Source of the DNA: Nocardia mikamii NBRC 108933
GTDB lineage: Bacteria; Actinomycetota; Actinomycetes; Mycobacteriales; Mycobacteriaceae
Assembly: GCF_001613505.1 (NCBI RefSeq)
Contig: NZ_BDCM01000026.1
Coordinates: 61,635-125,634, forward strand
Length of the DNA stretch: 64,000 nucleotides
Direction: 5' to 3'
Positions 15,933-25,076 of the stretch are shown piece after piece; positions within the stretch are counted from its first letter, which is position 1; every line of letters starts with the position of its first letter. Both the position numbers and the translations under genes were made by a program. A model generated the notes under the pieces. It ran no database searches and had not been told where the DNA came from. It worked only from the letters and a program-made list of their open reading frames with translations.

Positions 15933-17429
15933 ATGGAGGTGGTAGAGGGCTTGCACAGCACAGTGGTCGTCGTCGGGTCCGGATTCGGGGGGATCGGCAT
16001 GGGAACGGCGCTGCGGCGCGCGGGGATGGACGATTTCGTCATCTTGGAGGAATCGCCCGAATTGGGTGGCGTGTGGCGAGACAACACGTATCCGGGGTGC
16101 AACTGTGACGTACCCGCGCACCTGTATTCGTTCTCGTTCGCGCCGTACCGCGATACGGCCGTTCGCTTTCCGGGCCGCCGCCGGACCTTGGAATATCTAC
16201 GGTCCGTCGCCGCCGCCGAGGGCCTACCCTCCCATCTGCGCACCGGCACCGCCGTCACCGAGGCGACATACTCGGAACCGCAGGCTCGCTGGGAATTGCG
16301 GACCGCCAACGGGATTCGGCTCACCGCCGATATCGTGGTCTTCGCCGTCGGCCAATTGCATCGCCCGAACATTCCGGAGATCCCGGGCCGCGACGAATTC
16401 GGCGGCGCGTCGTTCCACACCGCCAACTGGGATCACGCCACAGATCTGCGCGGCCGGCGGATCGCGCTGATCGGCACCGGATCCAGTGCGGCGCAATGCC
16501 TGCCGGCACTCGCCGACACCGCCGCATCCGTGCGGATATTCCAGCGCACGCCGCAGTGGATCCTGCCCAAACCGGCCCCCGAATTCGGCCCGGCGACCCG
16601 TGCGGCGCTCCGGCTGCCCGGTGCGCAGCGCGCCTACCGCTGGGCTCTGCAACAGGCCGCCGACTCACTGCTGGCGCCGATGATGCACCGCCGATGGCCC
16701 GCCCGGCCCGCGGAATGGGCAGCGCGGCAGTATCTTCGACGGAGCATCGCCGATCCGGTGCTACGCGGCCGGCTCACCCCGGATTATCCGATCGGCGCCA
16801 AACGGATCGTCTTCGACAGTCACTTCTATCGGACGCTGCGCCGCGACAACGTGGAATTGGCCACCGCCGCGATCGCTCGCATCACCCGCGACGGCATCCT
16901 GACCGCCGACGGCGGACGCTACGACGCCGACGTCATCGTCTACGCGACGGGTTTCCGTGCCTCCGAATTCCTGGCCCCGATCACGGTGCGCGGCCGCGGC
17001 GGCCGGTCCCTGCAGGATCGATGGCGTTCGGGGCCGGATGCCTTCATGGGCCTGGCGGTGCCGGGATTTCCCAACGCCTTTCTCATCGCCGGACCCAACT
17101 CGTTCACCCCGGCGGGCAGCAATCCGATGATGAAGGAGCATCAGATCGCCTACATCATGCGCTGCCTGCGCTGGCGCGACGAGATCGGTGCGGCGGCGAT
17201 CGAGGTGCGCGCCGACGCGATGGCGGCGCATCGGGAATGGCTGGCCGACGCGCTCGCGACCACGGTGTGGTCGACGGATGTGCCGAGCTGGTACACCCAC
17301 GACAGCGGTGCGATCACCAATCCTTGGCCCGCCTCCGTACGCACCTACGCCCGGATGCTGCGCCGTCCGCCGGCGCTGAGCTTCGCGCCGGTGCACCACA
17401 CCGCCACCGCCGAAGCGGTCGGCGCCTGA
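15933..17429 (+). CDS. FAD-dependent Baeyer-Villiger-type monooxygenase
   Basis: A class B flavin monooxygenase of 498 residues that would oxidise ketones or related compounds with NADPH and O2. The first dinucleotide motif is VVVGSGFGGIGMG (residues 12-24) and the second is GTGSSAAQ (about 180-187). The Baeyer-Villiger fingerprint FGGASFHTANWD (156-167) fits FxGxxxHxxxW. Another conserved motif, VIVYATGF, is near residue 335. There is no Shine-Dalgarno before the ATG at 15933, so the exact start is not certain. A strong hairpin follows the stop. Confidence 0.9.
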   Translation: MEVVEGLHSTVVVVGSGFGGIGMGTALRRAGMDDFVILEESPELGGVWRDNTYPGCNCDVPAHLYSFSFAPYRDTAVRFPGRRRTLEYLRSVAAAEGLPSHLRTGTAVTEATYSEPQARWELRTANGIRLTADIVVFAVGQLHRPNIPEIPGRDEFGGASFHTANWDHATDLRGRRIALIGTGSSAAQCLPALADTAASVRIFQRTPQWILPKPAPEFGPATRAALRLPGAQRAYRWALQQAADSLLAPMMHRRWPARPAEWAARQYLRRSIADPVLRGRLTPDYPIGAKRIVFDSHFYRTLRRDNVELATAAIARITRDGILTADGGRYDADVIVYATGFRASEFLAPITVRGRGGRSLQDRWRSGPDAFMGLAVPGFPNAFLIAGPNSFTPAGSNPMMKEHQIAYIMRCLRWRDEIGAAAIEVRADAMAAHREWLADALATTVWSTDVPSWYTHDSGAITNPWPASVRTYARMLRRPPALSFAPVHHTATAEAVGA

Positions 17430-17446
17430 CCCGCTCGTCCGAGAAG

Positions 17447-17478
17447 CCGCCCGGCGCGAAAGCCATTGCGCCGGGCGG
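17447..17478 (+). terminator. Intrinsic terminator after the BVMO gene
   Basis: An 11-bp GC stem (CCGCCCGGCGC with GCGCCGGGCGG), a 10-base loop and a following TCTTTC, 18 bp after the stop codon. Confidence 0.75.
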
Positions 17479-17575
17479 TCTTTCGGTCAGGCCACGGTGG
17501 AAACGGTAGGTCGCCGGGTCGCGTCGTCGCGCCCGTCGAGTGACGGAATCGGTGTATGTCACCCGGGCGCGGCGA

Positions 17576-18187
17576 TCAGTCCTCGTCGTGTGCCAGATGT
17601 TGCTTGGCCTGGTCGTAGTCGCCCTCGAGGTGGTGGCCGGGCCCGTAGACGAAGTGGACCACCCCGGTGCGGAAGGTGGTCGAGCGCAGCAGGGTGAGTG
17701 GGAGGGGGGCGTCGGCCTCGTCGAACAGGCGCATGCCGGACCGCACCGCGATCGGATGCACCAGCAGATGCAGTTCGTCGAGCAGTCCCGCGTCGAGCAG
17801 CGCGCGCACCACCGATACCGACCCGGAGATGGCGATATCGCCGCCGGATTCCTGCTTCAACGCCGTCACACCGGCGATCAGATCACCCTGCAGCACTTCG
17901 GAATTGCGCCAGGTGAAGGTGAGATCGCTGCGCGACACCACGATCTTGCGGGCGTCGCCCAGCTTGCGGCCGAAGTCGGCGTCCGGCCCGCCCGCGGCCT
18001 CGCGTTCCGGCCAGGCGCCGGCGAAGCTGTCGTAGGTCTTGCGCCCCAGCAGCAGGGTGTCGGCGGTGCCGAGCTGGGCATCGACCGCCGCGCCCATCTC
18101 GTCGTTGTAATACGGAAAGTGCCAATCCTGCGGGTTCTCGACGACGCCGTCGAGAGCGATGAACAAGCCGGCCGTGATCGTGCGCAT
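17576..18187 (-). CDS. Dihydrofolate reductase-family protein (RibD C-terminal-like), copy 1
   Basis: 203 residues of the YwjB/RibD_C type, not a true folate DHFR. Motifs are ITAGLFIALDGVVENP at the start, LLLGRKTYDSFAG, and SGSVSVVRALLDAGLLDELHLLVHP in the second half. The ATG at 18187 has an AGGAGA site. Members are NADPH-dependent reductases of unknown substrate. A divergent relative with the same fold lies at 23471. Confidence 0.88.
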   Translation of the reverse strand: MRTITAGLFIALDGVVENPQDWHFPYYNDEMGAAVDAQLGTADTLLLGRKTYDSFAGAWPEREAAGGPDADFGRKLGDARKIVVSRSDLTFTWRNSEVLQGDLIAGVTALKQESGGDIAISGSVSVVRALLDAGLLDELHLLVHPIAVRSGMRLFDEADAPLPLTLLRSTTFRTGVVHFVYGPGHHLEGDYDQAKQHLAHDED

Positions 18188-18557
18188 GATGTCTCCTGGA
18201 TCCGAAAGTCCCTGTCGCACGATCCGACGGCGCGGGCGCGGCGAACTCATCGCCGCCGGAGAAAGCGCCGCGGATCCAGACGCGGCGGCGGGAACGAAGC
18301 AAAAAGTGAGCGGTTCCCCATATTTTGTCGGCAAATATTCCGTTCATCCCGTGCTGTCGCCGATTCGCCCAGGTCAGAGCCTATGCCGCGAGGTGTCGAC
18401 TATGTCCAAAACGGAGTAGAAGGTGAGCGGAGACTCGCATTACCGTTCCAACAGGTAACACATACGGCCGGTGATCGGGCGATGTCGATATCGCTCGATC
18501 ACCGATCCGGCAGATCTCGCGAAGGCTGCGGATCTGGTCCGTGACAAGGAGGTCAAA
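18188..18557. other. Divergent intergenic region of about 370 bp
   Basis: Lies between the DHFR-like gene and the PucR-type regulator. No supported gene. A short AT-richer stretch around 18310-18345 is the likeliest promoter area. A perfect AAGGAGGT at 18546-18553 is the ribosome site of the right-hand gene. Confidence 0.5.
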
Positions 18558-19811
18558 GTGACTACAGCAAGCACAGTCGGTGCTGAGCGCGCGATATCCG
18601 GCCGCGCCACCTCGCTGTCCATGCGGGATGCGCAGGCCATGTCCCGGGAACTGGTCCTACACCTCGGCGGATCCGTGGCGCCGTTCACCACCCTGCCCGC
18701 CGACGTGATGTCCGGTGACGTATCGGCGGTCGCGCGGATCTGTGTGGAATGGTCGATTCGCCGGGTCAACGGCGGGGATCTTCCCGAACGCACCGATCGC
18801 CTGCGGGCCGCGGCCGCGCGCTGGTGCCGCGCCGGCATCCCGATCGAAGTTGTCGTGCACGCGGTTCACGAGGGATTCAAAGCCGGACTTGACCTGCTGT
18901 TCGCCCGTGCCCAGGCCAGCGATGCCGAACTCGTCGTCAAGGGCACCGCCACGGCGCTGGAACTGCTGGACCTCATCACCGCGACGGTCAGCAAGGCCTA
19001 TGTCCAGGAACGCCGCGCCGACGCCGTCGAGCACCACACCGCCGTGCACACGCTCACCTCGGCGCTGCTCGGCGGGCACGCCACCACGAAAATGGCGCGC
19101 GAATGCGGGATCCGAATCGCCGAGCGGTATCACGTTCTCGCACTGTGGATTCCGCCGCACCCCGACGAGACGCATCCGCGGCTGGACCGGAACGTGGTCG
19201 CGCGCCGCAAACTGCGGCGGGTGCAGGCCGCGCTGGCGAAACTGCTGCGCAACCAGCCGCTCGCCATGCTGTCGGTCGACGGGGGTACCGTGCTCGTCCC
19301 CGAAACCGCCTGCACCGAACCGGAATTGGACGACCTCGTGGCCCAGCTGTCGGAGCTGGCCGGGGTGCCGCTGACCGCCGCGGTGGTGGGCGCCGCCGCG
19401 GCCGACGTCCCGGCCGCGGCCCAACAGGCCCACGATCTGCTCGACACGGTGCGCCGGCTCGGACGCGGGCCCGGAGTCCATCGCTTCGCCGAACTCGCGC
19501 TGCAATACCAGCTCACCCGGCCCGGGATCGGCCGCGACATCCTCGATGCCCGCCTCGCGCCGCTCGACGACCACCCCGAACTGCTGGAAACACTGCACGT
19601 CTTCTTCAACACCGACCTCAACCGGCAACGCGCCGCGCGACAGTTGTGCATCCACCCGAACACCATCGATTACCGGCTGCGCCGCATCGGCCAGCTGACC
19701 GGCTTCGACCCGTCCCGGACCACCGGATTGTGGTATCTGCGTTCGGCATTGATCGCGCGGCTCAGCATCGCCGACCGCGAGGCGTCGACGCCGGAACGAC
19801 GGCCCGCCTGA
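18558..19811 (+). CDS. PucR/CdaR-family transcriptional regulator
   Basis: 417 residues. An N-terminal RsbRD-like helical sensor region is followed by a GGDEF-like central part and a C-terminal PucR helix-turn-helix: LLETLHVFFNTDLNRQRAA then RQLCIHPNTIDYRLRRIGQLTG (shown as two parts). The GTG at 18558 is chosen for its AAGGAGGT site 4 bp upstream; an ATG at 18471 is less likely. Such regulators often sense catabolic substrates or stress. It is convergent with the AI-2E gene, only 8 bp apart. Confidence 0.85.
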   Translation: MTTASTVGAERAISGRATSLSMRDAQAMSRELVLHLGGSVAPFTTLPADVMSGDVSAVARICVEWSIRRVNGGDLPERTDRLRAAAARWCRAGIPIEVVVHAVHEGFKAGLDLLFARAQASDAELVVKGTATALELLDLITATVSKAYVQERRADAVEHHTAVHTLTSALLGGHATTKMARECGIRIAERYHVLALWIPPHPDETHPRLDRNVVARRKLRRVQAALAKLLRNQPLAMLSVDGGTVLVPETACTEPELDDLVAQLSELAGVPLTAAVVGAAAADVPAAAQQAHDLLDTVRRLGRGPGVHRFAELALQYQLTRPGIGRDILDARLAPLDDHPELLETLHVFFNTDLNRQRAARQLCIHPNTIDYRLRRIGQLTGFDPSRTTGLWYLRSALIARLSIADREASTPERRPA

Positions 19812-19819
19812 CCCGGACC

Positions 19820-21007
19820 TCATGCGTCGGGGCCGGCCGGTGGCCGCTCGGTGGTGCCGTCCAGGTGCGGGTACACCACCTCCTGCACGATCAGCAGGAC
19901 CGCGGCGGCGCACGGGATCGCCAGCAGTGCGCCGAGGATGCCGAGCAGGGCGCCGCCCAGGATGATCGCCACCACCGTGACCACCGCTGGCACCCGGACG
20001 GTGCGGTCCATGATGCGCGGGACGAGCAGATAGTCCTCCAGCAGCCGCATCGCGAGGAAGAATCCGGCCGTGGCGATGCTCACCGGCAGCGAGACGGTCA
20101 GCGCGACGGCGGTGATGATCAGCCCGGCAACCGTCGAGCCGATCAGCGGCACCAGATCCAGCAGGGCCACCAGCACCGAGAGGATCAGGGGGTACGGCAC
20201 CGAGAACACCGTCAGCCAGACGAAAGTGGCGATCGCGGTGATCAGCGAGATCAGCAGATTGCCCAGGACGTATCCGCCGACCTTGGCGAAGATGGCGTCG
20301 CCGAGCAGAATGGCGCGGGGACGGCGCGACTGCGGGAAGAACCGGTACAGGCTGTGCCGTATCCGCGGGAAATTCGCCGAGAAGTAGATGGTGAGCACCA
20401 CGACGATCAACGCACTGGCCAGCGCGCCGAAGACCCGCTCACCGGCGCCGAGCAGGCCGTGCCGCAGCGAGGGGTTGTCGGTGAGCCCGTGTTGGAGTTC
20501 CTGATCCAGGTGCAATCGCTGCGACCACGATCGGACCAGCGGGTACTGGTTCTCCAGGTCGTGCAGCCGGTCGGTGGCGTGGTCGACCAGATCGCCGCCC
20601 TGGATGATCAGCGGTGTGATGGCCGCGGCCAGGAATCCGGCGACGAGCAGTGTCGCACAACCGAATACGACCGCCACCGCCGCCCAGCGCGGCAGCCGGT
20701 GCCGATGCAGCCAGGCGACCACCGGCTCGATTCCGATCGCCAGGAACAGCGCGACGCCCACCAGGACGAGGGCCTGCCGTGCGGTCGCCAGCATCTGCAC
20801 GACGCCGATCGCGAGGAGTACGCCGAGGCCGCCGGTCACGCCGATCACGAACGGAGAATTGCGGTCGAACCGCGGGCCCGGCCGCCCATGAGGGTGCCGC
20901 GCACCGGCCGACTCGGAGGCCGCGCGCTCGGCTGCCGCGATCGGCTCCGGGACGGACGGTGCGCCCTGCGGCCCGCGCTCGGCGTCCGAATCGGCGGAAC
21001 TGCCCAT
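19820..21007 (-). CDS. AI-2E family transporter (PerM/YdiK-like permease)
   Basis: A 395-residue membrane protein with about eight helices, a soluble N-terminus rich in Ala/Glu, and the conserved C-terminal core LLDLVPLIGSTVAGLIITAV and RIMDRTVRVPAVVTVVAI. Family members export small molecules or ions; only a few have AI-2 activity, so the name is historical. The ATG at 21007 starts the charged N-terminal tail. Confidence 0.9.
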   Translation of the reverse strand: MGSSADSDAERGPQGAPSVPEPIAAAERAASESAGARHPHGRPGPRFDRNSPFVIGVTGGLGVLLAIGVVQMLATARQALVLVGVALFLAIGIEPVVAWLHRHRLPRWAAVAVVFGCATLLVAGFLAAAITPLIIQGGDLVDHATDRLHDLENQYPLVRSWSQRLHLDQELQHGLTDNPSLRHGLLGAGERVFGALASALIVVVLTIYFSANFPRIRHSLYRFFPQSRRPRAILLGDAIFAKVGGYVLGNLLISLITAIATFVWLTVFSVPYPLILSVLVALLDLVPLIGSTVAGLIITAVALTVSLPVSIATAGFFLAMRLLEDYLLVPRIMDRTVRVPAVVTVVAIILGGALLGILGALLAIPCAAAVLLIVQEVVYPHLDGTTERPPAGPDA

Positions 21008-21082
21008 TCTTGGCAGCGTAGTGCCCGCGCGCCCTGCTCGGGCCGGACCAGGTGAGCGGGCCGGTACCGAAACCGGGTCGGC

Positions 21083-22183
21083 TCACAGTCCCAGTGCCCG
21101 CGCGAATACCGGCCAGCTCCGGTGCAGGTCCTCCTGCCAGTAGCCCCAGGAATGGGTGCCGGCGGGACGCATGTCGAAGGTGGCGGGGATGGCGAGCTCG
21201 GTGAGTCGGTTACGCAGTTCGCGGGTACAGCGGACCGCGCCGGTTTCCAGTGCTCCGCCGACAAGGATCTGATCGGCCAATTTCGCCGGGCTGGAATGGA
21301 TTCCGGGACCGTCCAGGGTGTCGAGCGGTCCGGGGATCCCGGTGCCGGTGGAGACGTAGATCGCGGTGCCGCGCAAGCGATCCGCGTGCAGATAGGGGTC
21401 GTTGGCCGCCCACGCCGGGTCCGTCGGCGGCCCCCACATGTTCACCGTATTACCCATACCGCCGCCCACGACCGCGTCGACGATGAGCTGACCCACAGGA
21501 TCGCTGGTGCGTGCGCAACCGGAGTACGACCCGATCGCCCGGTACAAGCCTGGGGCGGCCAGTGCCAGCTGAAAGACCGAGGTGCCGGCCATGGATATGC
21601 CGATGATCGCGTTCGTGCCGTTCCCGCCGAAACCGGAGTCGATGATCGGCGGCAGTTCCTCGGTCAGGAACGTCGTCCACCGCTGCCGCCCCAGGACCGG
21701 GTCGTCGGCCCGCCAGTCGGTGAAATAACTGCTGGCGCCGCCGAACGGCACCACGACAGTCACCTGTCGATCGGCGAAGAACTGTGCGATATCGGTCCGG
21801 TTGATCCAGTTTCCGTCGGCGCCGCCGTCGATACCGTTCAGCAGATACACCGTGGGGGCAGGGCGCGAGCGGTCGGGCGCCGGAAGGACCTCCAGGCGGA
21901 CCGGGCTGTTCATCGCCGCGGAGTGGACGGTGACCGTGAGGGCGCGCGGCGAACCGGGCGCAGCGGTCGTCAGGACGGAACCGTCGGGGGAGGGGCGGGC
22001 GTCCGTTATGGCTTGTGTGGCCGAAACCGAGGCGGCGGCAGGCGAATCCGGGGCGGCGGCAGGAGGCTGGACGGCAGGTGGCTGGGCGGCGGCCGAACCG
22101 CACGCGAGCCCGGCCGTCATCGACAGCGCTACGGCCAGTCGAGCCGGGGCGCGGCAGAAGCCTTGTGAGACAGCAGAATTCAC
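21083..22183 (-). CDS. Secreted Ag85/mycolyltransferase-like esterase (copy 1)
   Basis: 366 residues with a signal peptide (SMTAGLACGSAAAQP) and an Ala/Pro-rich linker. The alpha/beta-hydrolase core carries the nucleophile elbow GISMAGTS and the C-terminal catalytic histidine in GTHSWGYWQ, as in the Ag85/FbpA esterase family that transfers mycolates to trehalose and arabinogalactan. The GTG at 22183 follows AAAGG and fits the signal peptide. It is divergent from a close paralogue at 22423 with which it shares a 141-bp identical tract. Confidence 0.88.
   Translation of the reverse strand: MNSAVSQGFCRAPARLAVALSMTAGLACGSAAAQPPAVQPPAAAPDSPAAASVSATQAITDARPSPDGSVLTTAAPGSPRALTVTVHSAAMNSPVRLEVLPAPDRSRPAPTVYLLNGIDGGADGNWINRTDIAQFFADRQVTVVVPFGGASSYFTDWRADDPVLGRQRWTTFLTEELPPIIDSGFGGNGTNAIIGISMAGTSVFQLALAAPGLYRAIGSYSGCARTSDPVGQLIVDAVVGGGMGNTVNMWGPPTDPAWAANDPYLHADRLRGTAIYVSTGTGIPGPLDTLDGPGIHSSPAKLADQILVGGALETGAVRCTRELRNRLTELAIPATFDMRPAGTHSWGYWQEDLHRSWPVFARALGL
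21317..21457 (-). repeat. 141-bp tract identical to 23089-23229 (inverted)
   Basis: Read on the minus strand, this stretch matches the plus strand at 23089-23229 with no difference that I can see over 141 bases, including synonymous positions. The coding sequence on both sides differs clearly. It encodes the MGNTVNMWGPPTDPAWAAND region of both esterases. Confidence 0.85.
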
Positions 22184-22422
22184 GCGCCGCCTTTCTTGGG
22201 TACGAAACCGCGGAACCGCTGACGCCGACGATAGGTCGGTACCGTGCTGCCCGACAATCACGTCGCGGCGGTTTTGGCCCGTATGCCAGCGCGGGCACGC
22301 CCGGCCTGGTAATGGCCACAAATTCCGCGCTATCGGCTACCGGGGCGAGGGCCGGCGTCGTTGACTGTGGTCGGCCGCCGGGGAGTCGTGCCGCGAACAC
22401 ATGTCGAGATCGGAGTGCGACG

Positions 22423-23457
22423 ATGGTCAGCCGTCCGCTGAGAATGCGCATCGCCCGTGCCGTCGCTGTGCTGTCGGCCGTGGTCACCGTGGCGGCCGCG
22501 ATCACCGCCACCAACGCGAGCGCCGATCCCGACGATCCGGCGACGGTCACCGCGCCCGACGGTTCGCATATCAGCGATATCCATCGGCGCGACGACCGGA
22601 TCCTCGATATCGGCGTGTACTCGGCGGCGATGCGCACTGTGACTCGCGTACAACTGATTCGGGCCGCCGACCCGGACCGGCCGGCGCCGACGCTGTATCT
22701 GCTCAACGGCGCCAACGGTGGCATCAGCGACGGCAGTTGGTCCGATCGCACCGATATCGCCGGATTCTTCGCCGGCAAGCAGGTCAATGTGGTGGTGCCG
22801 TTCGGTGGCGCCAGCAGTTACTTCACCGATTGGCGTGCCGACGATCCGGTGCTGGGGCGGCAGCGGTGGCGCACCTTCCTGACCAAGGAATTGCCGCCGA
22901 TCATCGACTCCGGTTTCGGCGGTACCGGGGTGAACGCGATCGCGGGAATTTCGATGGCGGGGACCTCGGTCTTCCAGCTGGCGCTGGCCGCTCCGGGGTT
23001 GTACAAGGCGGTCGGCTCGTACTCCGGATGTGTGCGCACCAGCGATCCTCAAGGCCAGTTGATCGTCGACGCCGTGGTCGGAAATCGGATGGGTAATACG
23101 GTGAACATGTGGGGGCCGCCGACGGACCCGGCGTGGGCGGCCAACGACCCCTATCTGCACGCGGATCGCTTGCGCGGCACCGCGATCTACGTCTCCACCG
23201 GCACCGGGATCCCCGGACCGCTCGACACCTTCCAGGGCGCCCATGGCGACGCGACGCAACTCGCGTATCAACTGGTCTTCGGCGCGGCGCTCGAAGGGGT
23301 GACGAATATCTGCACTCACCAGTTGCACGACCGCTTGCAACAACTCGGCGTGCCCGCGACCTTCGATTTCCGGCCGACCGGTACCCATTCCTGGGGTTAC
23401 TGGCAGGACGACCTGCACACTTCCTGGCCGCTGTTCGCCGCCGCCCTCGGCGCGTGA
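22423..23457 (+). CDS. Secreted Ag85/mycolyltransferase-like esterase (copy 2)
   Basis: 344 residues. A basic N-terminus (RPLRMRIARAV) and hydrophobic core end near TNASADP, giving a Sec signal. The core matches copy 1: nucleophile GISMAGTS, catalytic histidine GTHSWGYWQDD, and cysteines in SGCVRTSD and NICTHQL. The ATG at 22423 follows GGAG. It was probably generated by duplication with copy 1 and is head-to-head with it across 239 bp that would hold both promoters. It may act on mycolates or another envelope lipid. Confidence 0.88.
   Translation: MVSRPLRMRIARAVAVLSAVVTVAAAITATNASADPDDPATVTAPDGSHISDIHRRDDRILDIGVYSAAMRTVTRVQLIRAADPDRPAPTLYLLNGANGGISDGSWSDRTDIAGFFAGKQVNVVVPFGGASSYFTDWRADDPVLGRQRWRTFLTKELPPIIDSGFGGTGVNAIAGISMAGTSVFQLALAAPGLYKAVGSYSGCVRTSDPQGQLIVDAVVGNRMGNTVNMWGPPTDPAWAANDPYLHADRLRGTAIYVSTGTGIPGPLDTFQGAHGDATQLAYQLVFGAALEGVTNICTHQLHDRLQQLGVPATFDFRPTGTHSWGYWQDDLHTSWPLFAAALGA
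23089..23229 (+). repeat. 141-bp tract identical to 21317-21457 (inverted)
   Basis: Partner of the inverted tract in copy 1. Both borders fall inside coding sequence: the left neighbours read GGAAATCGG here against GGCGGCGGT there, and the right neighbours TTCCAGG against CTGGACG. This looks like a gene-conversion tract. Confidence 0.85.
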
Positions 23458-23470
23458 CCGCGCGACCCGC

Positions 23471-24064
23471 TCAGCGCACGCGATCGTAGACGACGGCCAG
23501 CTCGCCCAGCTCACCCGTTTCCTGATGCGAGAGTGTCCAATTCGTCGCCGGTAGGCCGTCGTCGAACAGACGCGGTCCGCCACCGGCGATCTCCGGGCAC
23601 ACGATGAGATAGAGGCGGTCGAGCAGATCGGCTGCGAGCAGATCCTTGATGACGCTCGCGCTGCTGTTGACCAGGATGTCGCCGCTGCCGGTGCCGCGCA
23701 GGTCGGCGATCACGTCGGCGGCCGGGGCGTTCACGATGCGGGTGCGGTCCCAGGGTGCGTCGGTCAGTGTCCGGGACAGCACCACCTTCTCCGTATCGAC
23801 CAGCCACTTCGCATATCCGCGATCGCGCGGGTCGGCGGAGTCGTCGGCCGCGACCGAAGGCCAGAAGCCCAGGAAACCCTCCGCGTTGCGCCGGCCGAGC
23901 ACCGCCGTCGTGGCGTTCTCCCGCATCCGGGTGAGATGGTCGCGCGCGACCTCGGTGGTCGCGTAGCGCACGATCGGGCCCATATCGCCCGGGCCGGCGG
24001 GGCCGTGGTACCGGCCGTCGAGGGTGATGCCGAGGTTGGCGGTCACTCTGCGGGTGTCGCTCAT
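23471..24064 (-). CDS. Dihydrofolate reductase-family protein, copy 2
   Basis: 197 residues of the RibD_C/YwjB-like reductase family: ITLDGRYHGPAGPGDMG at the start, AVLGRRNAEGFLGFWP, and the C-terminal half SASVIKDLLAADLLDRLYLIV. It is encoded 28 bp after the ArsR-SRPBCC gene on the same strand with an AAAGGAG site, so the two are co-transcribed. The substrate is unknown. Confidence 0.87.
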   Translation of the reverse strand: MSDTRRVTANLGITLDGRYHGPAGPGDMGPIVRYATTEVARDHLTRMRENATTAVLGRRNAEGFLGFWPSVAADDSADPRDRGYAKWLVDTEKVVLSRTLTDAPWDRTRIVNAPAADVIADLRGTGSGDILVNSSASVIKDLLAADLLDRLYLIVCPEIAGGGPRLFDDGLPATNWTLSHQETGELGELAVVYDRVR

Positions 24065-24092
24065 CGTGGGGCTCCTTTGTGGTGTCGTCTTG

Positions 24093-24902
24093 CTATTCGG
24101 TGGACGTGGATGCGCCGACGGCGTCGGCGAGGTTGTCGAGGACTGTGGCCCAACCGGTTTCGATGCCGGCGATGAAAGCGACCGCGTCGACGGTGGTGTC
24201 GGTGATGGTCAACGCCAAGTGCAACCGGGCGCCCTCGGAGGTCTCGGTGAGGGTGAGGGTGTAGCGGCCGGTGAAGGCCACCGCGCCCGCGGCATCCAGG
24301 ACGGACAGATCGAAGACCAGGCGCTCGTCCTTCTCCGCTGCCAGCACGCGCCCCCGCGAGCGATACCGCTGCCCCTCGGGATCGCGATAGTCCAGCACGG
24401 CCCGGCCACCGGGTGTGGGTTCGAGTACGCATTCGGTGATGCGCATCGGCGCCGGTGCCCACCAGGCCGCCAGCAGGTCCGGATCGACCCAGTGCCGCCA
24501 CACGGCGTCACGCGGCGCGGACAGTATGCGCTCGAAGCTGAACGACCGCCCATCCGCCCACCGATCCCGCTGCGCCGCAGCGGTTTCCGCGTCGATCGCC
24601 GCACGGTAGCGGGCAACCACATCCCGCTCACCGGCGTGCGCCTCGGCGGTCTCCGCCACCTCGCACAGCCGCCGCCCCAGCTCACGCAGCGGTCCCGCCT
24701 CGAGGGCGTACACCCGCCGCTGCCCCAGCGGAAAAACTGCCACCACCCCCGCCCGCGCCAGCGTCTGCAGATGTTTGGTCGTCTGCGGCTGCCGCAACCC
24801 GGTCGCCTCCGCCAACTCCCCAACCGAACGAGGCCGCTCGGCCAGCAGCTCGATGATCCGCCACCGCGAACCGTCGCCCAAGGCGGAGAAGATCTGATCC
24901 AT
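24093..24902 (-). CDS. ArsR-type regulator fused to an SRPBCC (AHSA1) domain
   Basis: 269 residues. Residues 1-100 form a winged helix (IFSALGDGSRWRIIELLAE, then LAEATGLRQPQTTKHLQTL). Residues 125-265 form an AHSA1/START-like domain (FERILSAPRDAVWRHWVDPDLLAAWWAP, shown in part). The fused domain would bind a hydrophobic ligand and control DNA binding. It heads an operon with a DHFR-like reductase, a pairing seen widely in actinobacteria. An inverted repeat lies just upstream, suggesting autoregulation. Confidence 0.88.
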   Translation of the reverse strand: MDQIFSALGDGSRWRIIELLAERPRSVGELAEATGLRQPQTTKHLQTLARAGVVAVFPLGQRRVYALEAGPLRELGRRLCEVAETAEAHAGERDVVARYRAAIDAETAAAQRDRWADGRSFSFERILSAPRDAVWRHWVDPDLLAAWWAPAPMRITECVLEPTPGGRAVLDYRDPEGQRYRSRGRVLAAEKDERLVFDLSVLDAAGAVAFTGRYTLTLTETSEGARLHLALTITDTTVDAVAFIAGIETGWATVLDNLADAVGASTSTE

Positions 24903-24921
24903 GAGCTAAGTATTCACTGGA

Positions 24922-24948
24922 AAGAATATTCGTGTCAAGGAATATCTT
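24922..24948. promoter_or_regulatory. Candidate ArsR-type operator
   Basis: AAGAATATTC (24922-24931) and GAATATCTT (24940-24948) form an imperfect inverted repeat 20 bp upstream of the ArsR-SRPBCC start. The AT-rich symmetry is typical of ArsR-family sites. Confidence 0.45.
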
Positions 24949-25076
24949 GGTGTTCCCGGTGCCGACCCGTCCCGACCGTGCGGAAGACGCGTCGATGACC
25001 GCGCGTGTGAGGCCCATCGTTCGGCCGGCTGTCTTGTAGCGTTGCCCGCTGACGGTGGAAGGGCTGGGGAGTTGTC

